A stretch of DNA of 64,000 bases from Flavobacterium sp. ALJ2 (GTDB lineage: Bacteria > Bacteroidota > Bacteroidia > Flavobacteriales > Flavobacteriaceae): the NCBI RefSeq assembly GCF_015594725.1, contig NZ_JADNRC010000002.1, positions 346,339 to 410,338 of the forward strand, in the 5' to 3' direction. Made by a program: the position numbers and the translations under genes. Below are positions 53,074-60,688 of the stretch, piece after piece. The notes under the pieces are model-generated. The model was not told the origin of the DNA, did not search any database, and worked only from the letters and a program-made list of their open reading frames with translations. Each line of letters opens with the position of its first letter. Position 1 is the stretch's first letter.

Positions 53074-53117
53074 AAACGAATCAAACTAGCATTTTATCTG
53101 TTTGATTCGTTTTTTTA
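53074..53117 (+). terminator. Terminator after the glutamate dehydrogenase gene
   Basis: Stem AAACGAATCAAAC/GTTTGATTCGTTT with a 13-base loop followed by a T-run. Confidence 0.88.
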
Positions 53118-53312
53118 TTTTTTTACTCATACCGATTTAGCAAATCGAGTGAATAATATTTAACCCATTAAATATCTGGAATAACACAATACAAATCTGC
53201 GTATTAGAAATAGATACAAAAACTTACATTTCATAAAACCCACACCACTCTTTGATTGTAAACAATTTTTAGTACTTTTAAACGTTTAAATTTAAAACTA
53301 ATTTGATAAAAT

Positions 53313-54269
53313 ATGGTAATCCCTATTGGACTAATATCAAGACTACTAGGCAAAGCTAGCGACACGTTTATAAATGCTCCAGGTTCGGATAGAAAGAAAT
53401 CTATCATTGTTTCTGTGCTTTTGTATGGACTAATCATACTTCTTTTATTCTTCATTCGTTTTTGGCCACCTGCAAATAGCCTGAATGAACTAGCTGGCGG
53501 CGGTGGCGGTGGCGGTGTAACTGTAAATTTTGGCGATAGTGATTTGGGCTCAGGTGCAAATTACAAAAGTGAAATTTTAGACGTAAAAAACCATGCTAAA
53601 CAAACTCCAGTAAAATCAACTCCCGAAGAAGCTATTCTATCACAAGAGAATTCTACCGAAGAGAGTGTTGTAATTCCTCAAAAAGAGAAAACAAAAAAGC
53701 CTATAACTATTACAAAACCAGACCCAAAACCTGTTGTTGAAAAACCTAAAGTTTCAAACACCACAAATGATGCACTATCAAGTATTTTAAAAGGCTCTAA
53801 CAAAGGTGGTGATGGCGATGATAAAGTCGCAGGAAACAAAGGAAAATCAAACGGAAGCTTGAGTTCTAATGGTTATTATGGAACTGGTGGTTCTGGTGGG
53901 GGAACTGGTGGAGGAAATGGAACTGGCAACGGAATAGGAACAGGAAGCGGATACGGTTCTGGAAGTGGAGGCGGATCAGGAAGCGGTTCTGGCGGTGGAT
54001 CAGGTTATTCCCTTGGAAACAGAAAAGCATTGTCCAAACCTGCTCCAAACTATACCTGTAATGAAGTCGGAAGAGTAGTCGTAGAAGTTGCTGTAGACAG
54101 AAACGGAAAAACCATAAGCGCTATTGCAGGAATTAAAGGAACTACAAACACTGCAAAATGTTTATTGGATCAAGCCAAAATAGCTGCGATGAATACAAAA
54201 TGGGCTGCAAGTAACGACGCTCCCGAAAAACAAGTTGGTAAGATTATCTACAATTTCGATTTGAATTAA
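53313..54269 (+). CDS. TonB-family energy transducer
   Basis: A 318-residue protein. One N-terminal transmembrane helix (about 31-50, SVLLYGLIILLLFFIRF) precedes a Gly-rich turn, a Pro/Lys region (TKKPITITKPDPKPVVEKPKV) that would span the periplasm, a Gly/Ser tract at about 190-231, and a TonB C-terminal domain (YTCNEVGRVVVEVAVDRNGK to the end). TonB delivers proton-motive energy to SusC-type and other receptors. Convergent with exbD and exbB, which are the likely motor partners. Confidence 0.86.
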   Translation: MVIPIGLISRLLGKASDTFINAPGSDRKKSIIVSVLLYGLIILLLFFIRFWPPANSLNELAGGGGGGGVTVNFGDSDLGSGANYKSEILDVKNHAKQTPVKSTPEEAILSQENSTEESVVIPQKEKTKKPITITKPDPKPVVEKPKVSNTTNDALSSILKGSNKGGDGDDKVAGNKGKSNGSLSSNGYYGTGGSGGGTGGGNGTGNGIGTGSGYGSGSGGGSGSGSGGGSGYSLGNRKALSKPAPNYTCNEVGRVVVEVAVDRNGKTISAIAGIKGTTNTAKCLLDQAKIAAMNTKWAASNDAPEKQVGKIIYNFDLN

Positions 54270-54286
54270 AAAGACAAGAACAATAA

Positions 54287-54325
54287 AAAAAGGCTTTCAG
54301 ATTTTTACACTGAAAGCCTTTTTTA
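54287..54325. terminator. Bidirectional terminator between tonB-like and exbD genes
   Basis: Stem AAAGGCTTTCAG/CTGAAAGCCTTT with a nine-base loop, flanked by A-run and T-run, in a convergent gap. Confidence 0.92.
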
Positions 54326-54337
54326 TTTATTTTTTTA

Positions 54338-54733
54338 TTACTTAGGACTTGTCGCAATAACAAACTTAAGATTGTTCCTTACTCCTATTTGAAGCACATC
54401 TACCAAGTCTTGCACTTGTAGATTAAACGGAATCCTTACAACTACAGTTTGTTCTTTATCTGTACCTAATTTAGACATTAATGTTGTTTCTAACTCTTCA
54501 AAATCTACTGGCTGTTTATCGATGAAGAATTTTTTATCTTCTGTAACCGATAAGCTTATAAATTGTTTGTTTGTTTTTTCATTTGCTTTAGCTTTTGGCA
54601 ATGTCATTTTTATAACATTAGGATTTGCCAATGTCGATATAATCAAGAAAAACAAAAGCAAGAAAAACATAATGTCACTTAGCGATGAAGTTGCCACTTC
54701 GGCATGAAATCTTCTTTTTCTTTTAATTGACAT
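54338..54733 (-). CDS. exbD: ExbD/TolR biopolymer transport protein
   Basis: A 131-residue protein with one transmembrane helix near the N-terminus (SLSDIMFFLLLFFLIISTL; the proton-path Asp is in SDIMF) and a periplasmic domain with FIDKQPVDFEELETTLMSKL. It works with ExbB to power TonB. The gene begins 3 bases after the exbB stop. Confidence 0.95.
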   Translation of the reverse strand: MSIKRKRRFHAEVATSSLSDIMFFLLLFFLIISTLANPNVIKMTLPKAKANEKTNKQFISLSVTEDKKFFIDKQPVDFEELETTLMSKLGTDKEQTVVVRIPFNLQVQDLVDVLQIGVRNNLKFVIATSPK

Positions 54734-54736
54734 AGC

Positions 54737-55432
54737 TTATGATCTTTGAATAATATTTACAAACTCGAGAATTTGCTTCTGAATTTTTAATGCAAAATCA
54801 TCGATTTTACCATTCAAAAGATGGTATGCACTATATGCAATAATACCTACAATTAATCCTGAACCACTACTAATCATTTTTTCATACAAACCACCAGAAA
54901 TATTACCAATACTAATATTCTCAGTAACCGAGATGCTATAGAATATCTTGATAACTCCCGAAATAGTCCCAATAAAACCTAAAGTTGGCGCAATACCAGC
55001 AATAAGCCCTAAATGCCCTAAACGTCTTTCCATCTCTCCTATTTCAATATCGGCAGCACGGTCCATATTCGATTCAATTTCAGCAATTGGTCTTCCTATA
55101 ACAAGTACACCTTCTTTAAGAATATTCCCTGCAGCTGTATCACTTCTCTCTACAATACTTCTAGCCATATCCAAATTACCTGAATTTAGATTCACACTAA
55201 CATCCGTCATCAATCTATTATCGATTTTAGAAGCTTTACTGATATATAAATAACGCTCAATAATTAGGTAAAAAGTATAAAATAACAAAATGGCAATTGG
55301 AATCAAAAAAACCCCTCCTTTTAAAATAAATCCTAAAACAGAAATCTCTGTATTTGGTGCAATTTTTTCGATAACTACGTTAGATGTGGCGTTTGCAATG
55401 GTATCTGCTTGTAATTGAATGAAGCTAAACAT
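54737..55432 (-). CDS. exbB: ExbB/TolQ/MotA proton channel protein
   Basis: A 231-residue protein with three predicted helices (GVFLIPIAILLFYTFYLIIERYLY; LGLIAGIAPTLGFIGTISGVIKIFY; GLIVGIIAYSAYHLL). The GLIAGIAPTLGFIGTISGVI block is the channel signature. Pairs with exbD. The first part (1-30) is a hydrophilic extension. Confidence 0.95.
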   Translation of the reverse strand: MFSFIQLQADTIANATSNVVIEKIAPNTEISVLGFILKGGVFLIPIAILLFYTFYLIIERYLYISKASKIDNRLMTDVSVNLNSGNLDMARSIVERSDTAAGNILKEGVLVIGRPIAEIESNMDRAADIEIGEMERRLGHLGLIAGIAPTLGFIGTISGVIKIFYSISVTENISIGNISGGLYEKMISSGSGLIVGIIAYSAYHLLNGKIDDFALKIQKQILEFVNIIQRS

Positions 55433-55563
55433 ATATTAATTCTTGTTTTTAATAATTAATTCTAAAAAATATTCCAATTTTGCAATAAAGATACTTTTCG
55501 TTGGTATATTAAACTAAAAAAAACGAAAAATATTTCAATCAGCAACTATTTTATTCAAAATAA

Positions 55564-56802
55564 ATGAACTATCAAGAAACTACAAACTGGATGTTTAATC
55601 AACTCCCGATGTATCAATTACAAGGAGCTTCGGCTTATAAAGAAGACTTAACTAATATTAAGCTTCTAGCTTCACATCTTGATAATCCTGAAAATCAATT
55701 AAAATGCATTCATGTTGCCGGAACAAATGGAAAAGGCTCGACCTCGCATATGCTTGCTTCAATATTACAAGAAGCAGGATACAAAGTTGGGTTATATACT
55801 TCACCACATTTAAAAGACTTTAGAGAACGTATTAAAATTAATGGTAAAGAAATTTCAGAAGATTTTGTCTGCGAATTCATAAGCAAGCACAAATCCTTTT
55901 TTGAATCTAACGACATGAGTTTTTTTGAAATGTCAGTTGGTCTGGCTTTTGATTATTTTGCTACAGAAAAAGTAGCTATTGCTATTATAGAAGTTGGTTT
56001 AGGCGGACGCTTAGATGCTACTAATATTATTACACCTTTAATTTCGGTAATTACCAATATCGATTTGGATCACATACAATTTTTAGGAACTACTCCAGCA
56101 ACAATTGCATCTGAAAAAGCGGGAATAATAAAACCAAACACTCCTGTTGTAATTGGAGAATACACTCCTGAAACTCAACCTGTTTTTTTAGCTAAAGCCA
56201 AGGAAAATAGCGCTCCCATTTATTTTGCTTCTGATTTGATTACTGAAGTTTACCCTTCGGACTTATTGGGAGATTACCAACAGCATAATAAAAAAACTGT
56301 ACAGCAAACAATTCATATTTTAAATACGCTAAATAATTTTAAAGTAACCAATAAAAACCTTAAAGCTGGCTTACTAAATGTTACAGCAAATACTGGTCTA
56401 CAAGGAAGATGGCAACAACTTGGTGCGGATCCAAAAATAATTTGCGATACCGCCCATAATAAACATGGCTTAGCAATTGTCATGAATCAGATTAAAAAAG
56501 AAACTTTCGACAACTTACATATTGTTCTTGGTGTTGTAAATGATAAAGATCTAGATTCGATCTTGCCATTATTTCCTAAACAAGCGCACTACTATTTCTG
56601 CAGTCCTAATTCTAGTCGTGGTTTAGCCACTTCTATTTTGCAAGAAAATGCAAAAAAATACGATTTAATAGGTAAAACATACGATTCAGTTTCTGAAGCT
56701 TTCTCAGCTGCAAAAGAAAAAGCGACTAAAAATGATTTTATTTATGCAGGCGGAAGTACATTTGTTGTAGCCGAGCTGCCTTTATCTGATGAAAAGAAAT
56801 AA
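55564..56802 (+). CDS. folC: Bifunctional folylpolyglutamate/dihydrofolate synthase
   Basis: A 412-residue Mur-ligase-type enzyme. The P-loop is GTNGKGS (about 53-59), with YTSPHLKDFRERI, IEVGLGGRLDATNII and NIDLDHIQFLGTTPATIASEKAGIIKP following. The C-terminal domain has DTAHNKHG. It adds glutamates to folate and/or joins dihydropteroate and glutamate. It is divergent from exbB. Confidence 0.95.
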   Translation: MNYQETTNWMFNQLPMYQLQGASAYKEDLTNIKLLASHLDNPENQLKCIHVAGTNGKGSTSHMLASILQEAGYKVGLYTSPHLKDFRERIKINGKEISEDFVCEFISKHKSFFESNDMSFFEMSVGLAFDYFATEKVAIAIIEVGLGGRLDATNIITPLISVITNIDLDHIQFLGTTPATIASEKAGIIKPNTPVVIGEYTPETQPVFLAKAKENSAPIYFASDLITEVYPSDLLGDYQQHNKKTVQQTIHILNTLNNFKVTNKNLKAGLLNVTANTGLQGRWQQLGADPKIICDTAHNKHGLAIVMNQIKKETFDNLHIVLGVVNDKDLDSILPLFPKQAHYYFCSPNSSRGLATSILQENAKKYDLIGKTYDSVSEAFSAAKEKATKNDFIYAGGSTFVVAELPLSDEKK

Positions 56803-56945
56803 AAAAAGTGAAACAAATTTGCAGCAAGAGAGAATAAACATTGAAATAATTGATTCTTTCACTAAAAAACAGCAATTCCAAATAACTAAATATCAAGAGG
56901 CTAAAAATTAAATACAAATTACTATCACATTTTATTTAAAAATAT

Positions 56946-56976
56946 TTTGGAGATACGAAAAACAGTTCTATATTTG
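56946..56976 (+). promoter_or_regulatory. Bacteroidota-type promoter of tRNA-Val
   Basis: TTG at 56947-56949, 19-base spacer, TATATTTG at 56969-56976: an excellent match to the TTG-N19-TAnnTTTG consensus, 38 bases before the tRNA. Confidence 0.85.
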
Positions 56977-57014
56977 CACTCGCAATCAGAAAATGATAGC
57001 AACCTAGTAAAATA

Positions 57015-57092
57015 GGGCGATTAGCTCAGCTGGTTCAGAGCACCTCGTTTACACCGAGGGGGTCGGGGGTTCGAACCCCTCATCGCCCACCA
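57015..57092 (+). tRNA. tRNA-Val (anticodon UAC)
   Basis: A complete cloverleaf: acceptor GGGCGAT pairs with ATCGCCC, the anticodon stem CCTCG/CGAGG encloses loop TTTACAC with anticodon TAC at 57050-57052, and GGGGGTTCGAACCCC is the T-arm. CCA is encoded at 57090-57092. The anticodon reads GUA and related Val codons. Confidence 0.98.
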
Positions 57093-57094
57093 AG

Positions 57095-57126
57095 AAACTC
57101 CTTAAGAAATTAAGGAGTTTTTTTTA
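57095..57126 (+). terminator. Terminator after tRNA-Val
   Basis: Perfect 11-bp stem AAACTCCTTAA/TTAAGGAGTTT with GAAA loop and a T-run. Confidence 0.95.
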
Positions 57127-57367
57127 TACAAAGAATTACAAATCCATGCTATTGGCGATCAAGTGGATCATGCTCTCCCTACAAAAAGGACAAAAGAAGT
57201 AAAAAGATCGCTTTTTTCAATATTTCCAAAAAAACCTCAAAAAAAGCAACAAAATCTTCAAATCTTAGAATTCGCAAGTTTATTATTTTAAAGCACTTAT
57301 TCGAGCTTCCCAGTGTTTAAAAACCAACAGAACCGAGTATATATTCGGTTAAACATAAAAACGAATT
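57127..57367. other. Gene-free stretch downstream of tRNA-Val
   Basis: No open frame of note. No copy of the tRNA 3' end (an attachment-site direct repeat) was recognised here or further along. First part of a 1.8-kb stretch of decayed sequence. Confidence 0.5.
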
Positions 57368-57690
57368 TTAAATTTCCCTCATTGATAACGATTCTTCTTT
57401 GATTTTATCATCGGGAACAAATGTTAGTTTATCTCCACCATCCTCCATGGTTAATATCTAAAAGTATTCCATTCGAAATTTTAGTACACTTTAATTATTT
57501 GATTGAGCTTTAGTGACCTTTAAAATATTATTTAAAAATTTTACACAAAACTCATTTCCAGAATAATTAAACTCACGTTTTTCAGAACTATTTAATTTAG
57601 GCTATTTTGTCCACAACCTGATAAAGTACAAAAAAATAAAAGAAATAACGTTATTTGATAGTTCGACCGATGCTCCTTTGTATTAGACAT
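57368..57690 (-). pseudogene. Decayed lipoprotein gene
   Basis: On the minus strand an ATG at 57690 opens a lipoprotein signal with a good lipobox (LSGC in FFCTLSGCGQN). After TAA at 57592 the reading shifts by one and continues NSSEKREFNYSGNEFCVKF and NILKVTKAQSNN. Later a third fragment reads LTMEDGGDKLTFVPDDKIK to a stop at 57368. The fragments are consecutive and coherent, so this is one gene of about 100 codons with at least one frameshift and stops. Family not recognised. Confidence 0.6.
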
Positions 57691-58147
57691 AGCTTTATTA
57701 TTCCAGCCGTAAAGCAATATCATGACATATTTCATAAGACAAACTTGAGTCTTAAGGTGTCTTTTTCAAACGAATTTAAGAATATTTAAACAATAATTTA
57801 TTCGACTTAACATGGAAATGAAATAAAAATTTAACAACACAAATATCAAAATTTGAATCATATAATTACCACCGTAAGTACATATTTGAATTAATATAAA
57901 AAAAAGAAGCACTTCCTCTTTATTTCTTCATTGTTGTAATTCAAATAAAACAAATCATAAATATTTGAGCGAAAAATAATCTTATTTGTTTTGCACATAT
58001 AAACAATAAGTGTATATTCGTATATATATTAATAAAAAATCTATTATATTCTTACAAAAATTATTAAAAAACATTGCGTTTTTGTTTATGCAAGTCCAGA
58101 TATAAAAATGAGTATTCAAAAAAAAACTCAACAACTTATAGCTTTCT
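57691..58147. other. Gene-free AT-rich stretch
   Basis: No convincing coding sequence on either strand; an 84-codon minus-strand frame near 57982-58236 mostly overlaps the Hcp-like remnant on the other strand and looks accidental. Confidence 0.45.
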
Positions 58148-58327
58148 ATGGCATTTAAAAGAGATTTATAGTTTGAAAGTAATAAGTACCAAGTAGTATT
58201 CTCAAAAGCAGAAATACTAAGACATACAGATGGCAAAGGAACCGTTTATTCAGAAATCACAAGAAGGAATAATAACCCTGAAATTAACATCTATAGCTTA
58301 AACCGACTTTGGCATAAAGAACTTTAG
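58148..58327 (+). pseudogene. Hcp/TssD-like type VI secretion tube protein remnant
   Basis: From the ATG the frame reads MAFKRDL, a TAG, then FESNKYQVVFSKAEILRHTDGKGTVYSE and ends at TAG. The start MAFKxxL, a YxV segment and TDGKG followed by a polar-to-beta stretch resemble the Bacteroidota TssD (Hcp) family, which starts MAFK or MSFx with D-x-x-GRP. Only about 50 of the usual 130 residues remain and there are internal stops, so it is decayed. Identification is by pattern and is uncertain. Confidence 0.5.
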
Positions 58328-58363
58328 AAACAAGGACTTTAGACTATAATCTATTTGAGTTAA

Positions 58364-58912
58364 AATTTTGATTTTGCAAAACAACAATTCAATCAGAAAA
58401 TGGAAATATCCGATAATTTACAGCAAATCTCTTATTCACTCTCTCATGTTTACAGAGACTCCCAAAATAGAATTATACAGTTTCAAGGTTACTATGCACA
58501 AGATGCCGACAAATATGGTGTTCTGAATAAGGATAAAATCTAAGGGGTAAATGATGCTTTCATAGCTTCAGTTTGGATATTATTATTTTATAAAAATAAA
58601 AGAGAAGTTATGATTACTTCCTGCTGGTTTTGCTTCAATAACGATTTTATTACTAATTATTGTATACTTAAAAATATTAATTCCCAAGTATAAGTACTCT
58701 TTCAAGCAAGATTTCTTCTTTTTATAAAGAAACTGAAAATATATTGGATGCAAAAATTACAATAAAAACATTTAGAAGACAATCCCAAAAAAGAATTTAA
58801 GGGCAAGTTTACTTGTGATGGTAATACAGTAGATTTTTCTAAGCTAAAGCAGACTGATTGGAACAAAATGGCACGGGATTTAAAATACTTATGCCCTCCT
58901 AGTTACCAATAA
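58364..58912 (+). pseudogene. Further decayed reading frames upstream of the LysM gene
   Basis: The same reading frame continues after stops as MEISDNLQQISYSLSHVYRD and YYAQDADKYGVLNKDK, then stop at 58541. Another frame gives a hydrophobic segment (LPAGFASITILLLIIVYL) near 58620-58680. The first frame resumes at about 58766 as EDNPKKEFKGKFTCDG and DWNKMARDLKYLCPPSYQ, ending at 58912. These look like pieces of one or two membrane-associated proteins. Not identified. Confidence 0.5.
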
Positions 58913-58958
58913 TCAATGACCTAAAGTCAATAAACATCTTATAAACTAAACCAAACTC

Positions 58959-60116
58959 ATGGTACAACATCATATTTACAGTGTCAAACAAGATGACACC
59001 TTACAAAGTATAGCTCAAGAGCACCATATGACTGTAGAAGAACTCTGCCATTATCACAATACACATTGCACTCCTTTGGAGCGTTTAGAGAATAAATTAA
59101 GCTATCAAAGAGAGCTTATTATTCCTTTAGAAAAGAAAAAAAACATTAAAGATAATAGTCCTAAAAAAGTCAGTTTTGGACCAAACAATACATTGAACTA
59201 CTTTCCTCATAATTCCTTTTATAAATATGGAGTAATGATAACTATAGAAAATGGAAAAGAGAAAAACGAACTGAAATATGAAGCTTCTGTGAGCTGCAAA
59301 AAACAAGACGGTGATTTTATTTTTCAAATTAATCGTATTTCAAAAATCAATATTAATCAAGAAGAAGCTGAAAACATTGCTTATATCTTAGCATACAAAA
59401 CATCTCAGGTACTTTATCCTCTAACCCTATTAATTGATAAAGACGGTGGCTGGAAACAAGTTGTACCGCCTGTCAATTATACAGAACGCTGGAATGCTAT
59501 TAAAGAAGAAATAAAAAAAGAATTTGAAGGTGAAATGGTAGAAGAATACATTTCTAAAATAGACAAATTACTCCAGACACCAGAAACAGTAGCACATTCA
59601 CTTTCCGATGATCTATTTATCAGGACATTATTTTTAGGGTATTGTACCAGTTTTGAAAAAGATTTTACAACAGAAAAACAAATCCGTTTCCCGATTATAG
59701 ATAATACCGTAGAACCACGGTATAAAGTAATAATGAAAGTAGATCCTCTTTTGGATCAATACAACCTAATCAATCTAGAAATAGATGGCTTTTTAGATGA
59801 TATACGTACCCAAGCAGACTTCATCAACAATAGTTTGTTTGCTTCAGAAGAATCTTTAGAGCAAAAAAAAGCGAATCCTTTTGGCTCTATAAAAGCAAAA
59901 GCTTTTTTACACCCAAACAAGTGCATCCCCGAAATGATTCATTTAGAATGCAGCATAGATCTCGAAGAAACAAAAAAAATATCCGTTAGTATTGCTGATT
60001 TATCCAATGCCGAAATACTAAGAGTGCGTGATAACCGATTTTCTGTTTTAGAAAGTGATGAAGATATAATTGAAATTACTGGTTTTTGGGAAAAAGTAAG
60101 GTCAATCTTTAACTAA
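58959..60116 (+). CDS. LysM-domain protein of a PAAR-like cargo module
   Basis: A 385-residue protein without a signal peptide. A LysM-like domain at about 5-55 (HIYSVKQDDTLQSIAQEHHM, VEELCHYHN) precedes an unrecognised body of about 300 residues with FQINRISKININQEEAENIAYILAYKTSQVLYP, VIMKVDPLLDQYNLINLEIDGFLDD and FGSIKAKAFLHPNKCIPEMI. LysM domains next to PAAR-like proteins are seen in Bacteroidota T6SS-iii and in extracellular contractile systems, where they may sit at the tip or baseplate. It precedes the DUF4280 gene by 68 bases. Confidence 0.8.
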   Translation: MVQHHIYSVKQDDTLQSIAQEHHMTVEELCHYHNTHCTPLERLENKLSYQRELIIPLEKKKNIKDNSPKKVSFGPNNTLNYFPHNSFYKYGVMITIENGKEKNELKYEASVSCKKQDGDFIFQINRISKININQEEAENIAYILAYKTSQVLYPLTLLIDKDGGWKQVVPPVNYTERWNAIKEEIKKEFEGEMVEEYISKIDKLLQTPETVAHSLSDDLFIRTLFLGYCTSFEKDFTTEKQIRFPIIDNTVEPRYKVIMKVDPLLDQYNLINLEIDGFLDDIRTQADFINNSLFASEESLEQKKANPFGSIKAKAFLHPNKCIPEMIHLECSIDLEETKKISVSIADLSNAEILRVRDNRFSVLESDEDIIEITGFWEKVRSIFN

Positions 60117-60184
60117 ATGAAATTTGAAGTGTTGTTTTTAAAATAAAAATAGCTAAAAAAATTATAACCAAAAAAGCAAAAATA

Positions 60185-60676
60185 ATGGCAGAAAAACACA
60201 TCGTAGTACAGGGAGCACAATGCACCTGCCAGTTTGGAGAAACACCAGATAAAATAATGGTGCTTTCTCATAAAAAAGAATATGCCAATGACAAAACAGC
60301 ATCAAAAAAACTGATTGTAACCACCAAAGAAATTGGCGGGGCAACATTAGAGAAAAACACCTTCGGAAAATGTTCTAAAAACGGTTACCCACAACCCATT
60401 TGCAAACCTAACATAACCGAATGGAAAGACTTTTATAAAAAAGTAACATTAAGCAACGGGGGGAATATTATTCTAGAAGACAGCAAGGCAATATGTGCAA
60501 TTGCAGGATCGCCTTGCATAGAAATAATAGACCATGGACAAAAAGCCGAAGCCAGCTCGCAAAATTTCAAAAATGCCAATAAAGAAGTAAGCAAACAGAT
60601 AAACCCACTGGTGAGTCCAGACGAAATGTACAAAGCAGCATATCTACATCATGGCAGTGAGGATATGTACGAATAA
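60185..60676 (+). CDS. DUF4280 PAAR-like tip protein
   Basis: A 163-residue cytoplasmic protein. Features of the DUF4280 family are visible: EKHIVVQGAQCTCQFGETPDK at the start, EIGGATLEKNTFGKCSKNG in the middle, LSNGGNIILEDSKAICAIAGSPCIEII near residues 90-115, and scattered Cys residues in the positions usual for this family (CTCQF, GKC, AIC, SPC). DUF4280 proteins are PAAR-like and form the membrane-piercing spike of T6SS or related systems, often carrying or recruiting effectors. The next gene starts 12 bases later. Confidence 0.9.
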   Translation: MAEKHIVVQGAQCTCQFGETPDKIMVLSHKKEYANDKTASKKLIVTTKEIGGATLEKNTFGKCSKNGYPQPICKPNITEWKDFYKKVTLSNGGNIILEDSKAICAIAGSPCIEIIDHGQKAEASSQNFKNANKEVSKQINPLVSPDEMYKAAYLHHGSEDMYE

Positions 60677-60688
60677 AAAAGACAGATT

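Noticed and set aside
53865..54048. Repetitive Gly/Ser-coding sequence that looks like a tandem repeat or CRISPR-like array
   Set aside because: It is the low-complexity Gly-rich segment of the TonB-like protein; units vary and there are no unique spacers.
57982..58236. 84-codon minus-strand open frame
   Set aside because: AT-rich, Leu/Phe/Asn/Tyr composition without motifs; it overlaps the better-supported plus-strand remnant.
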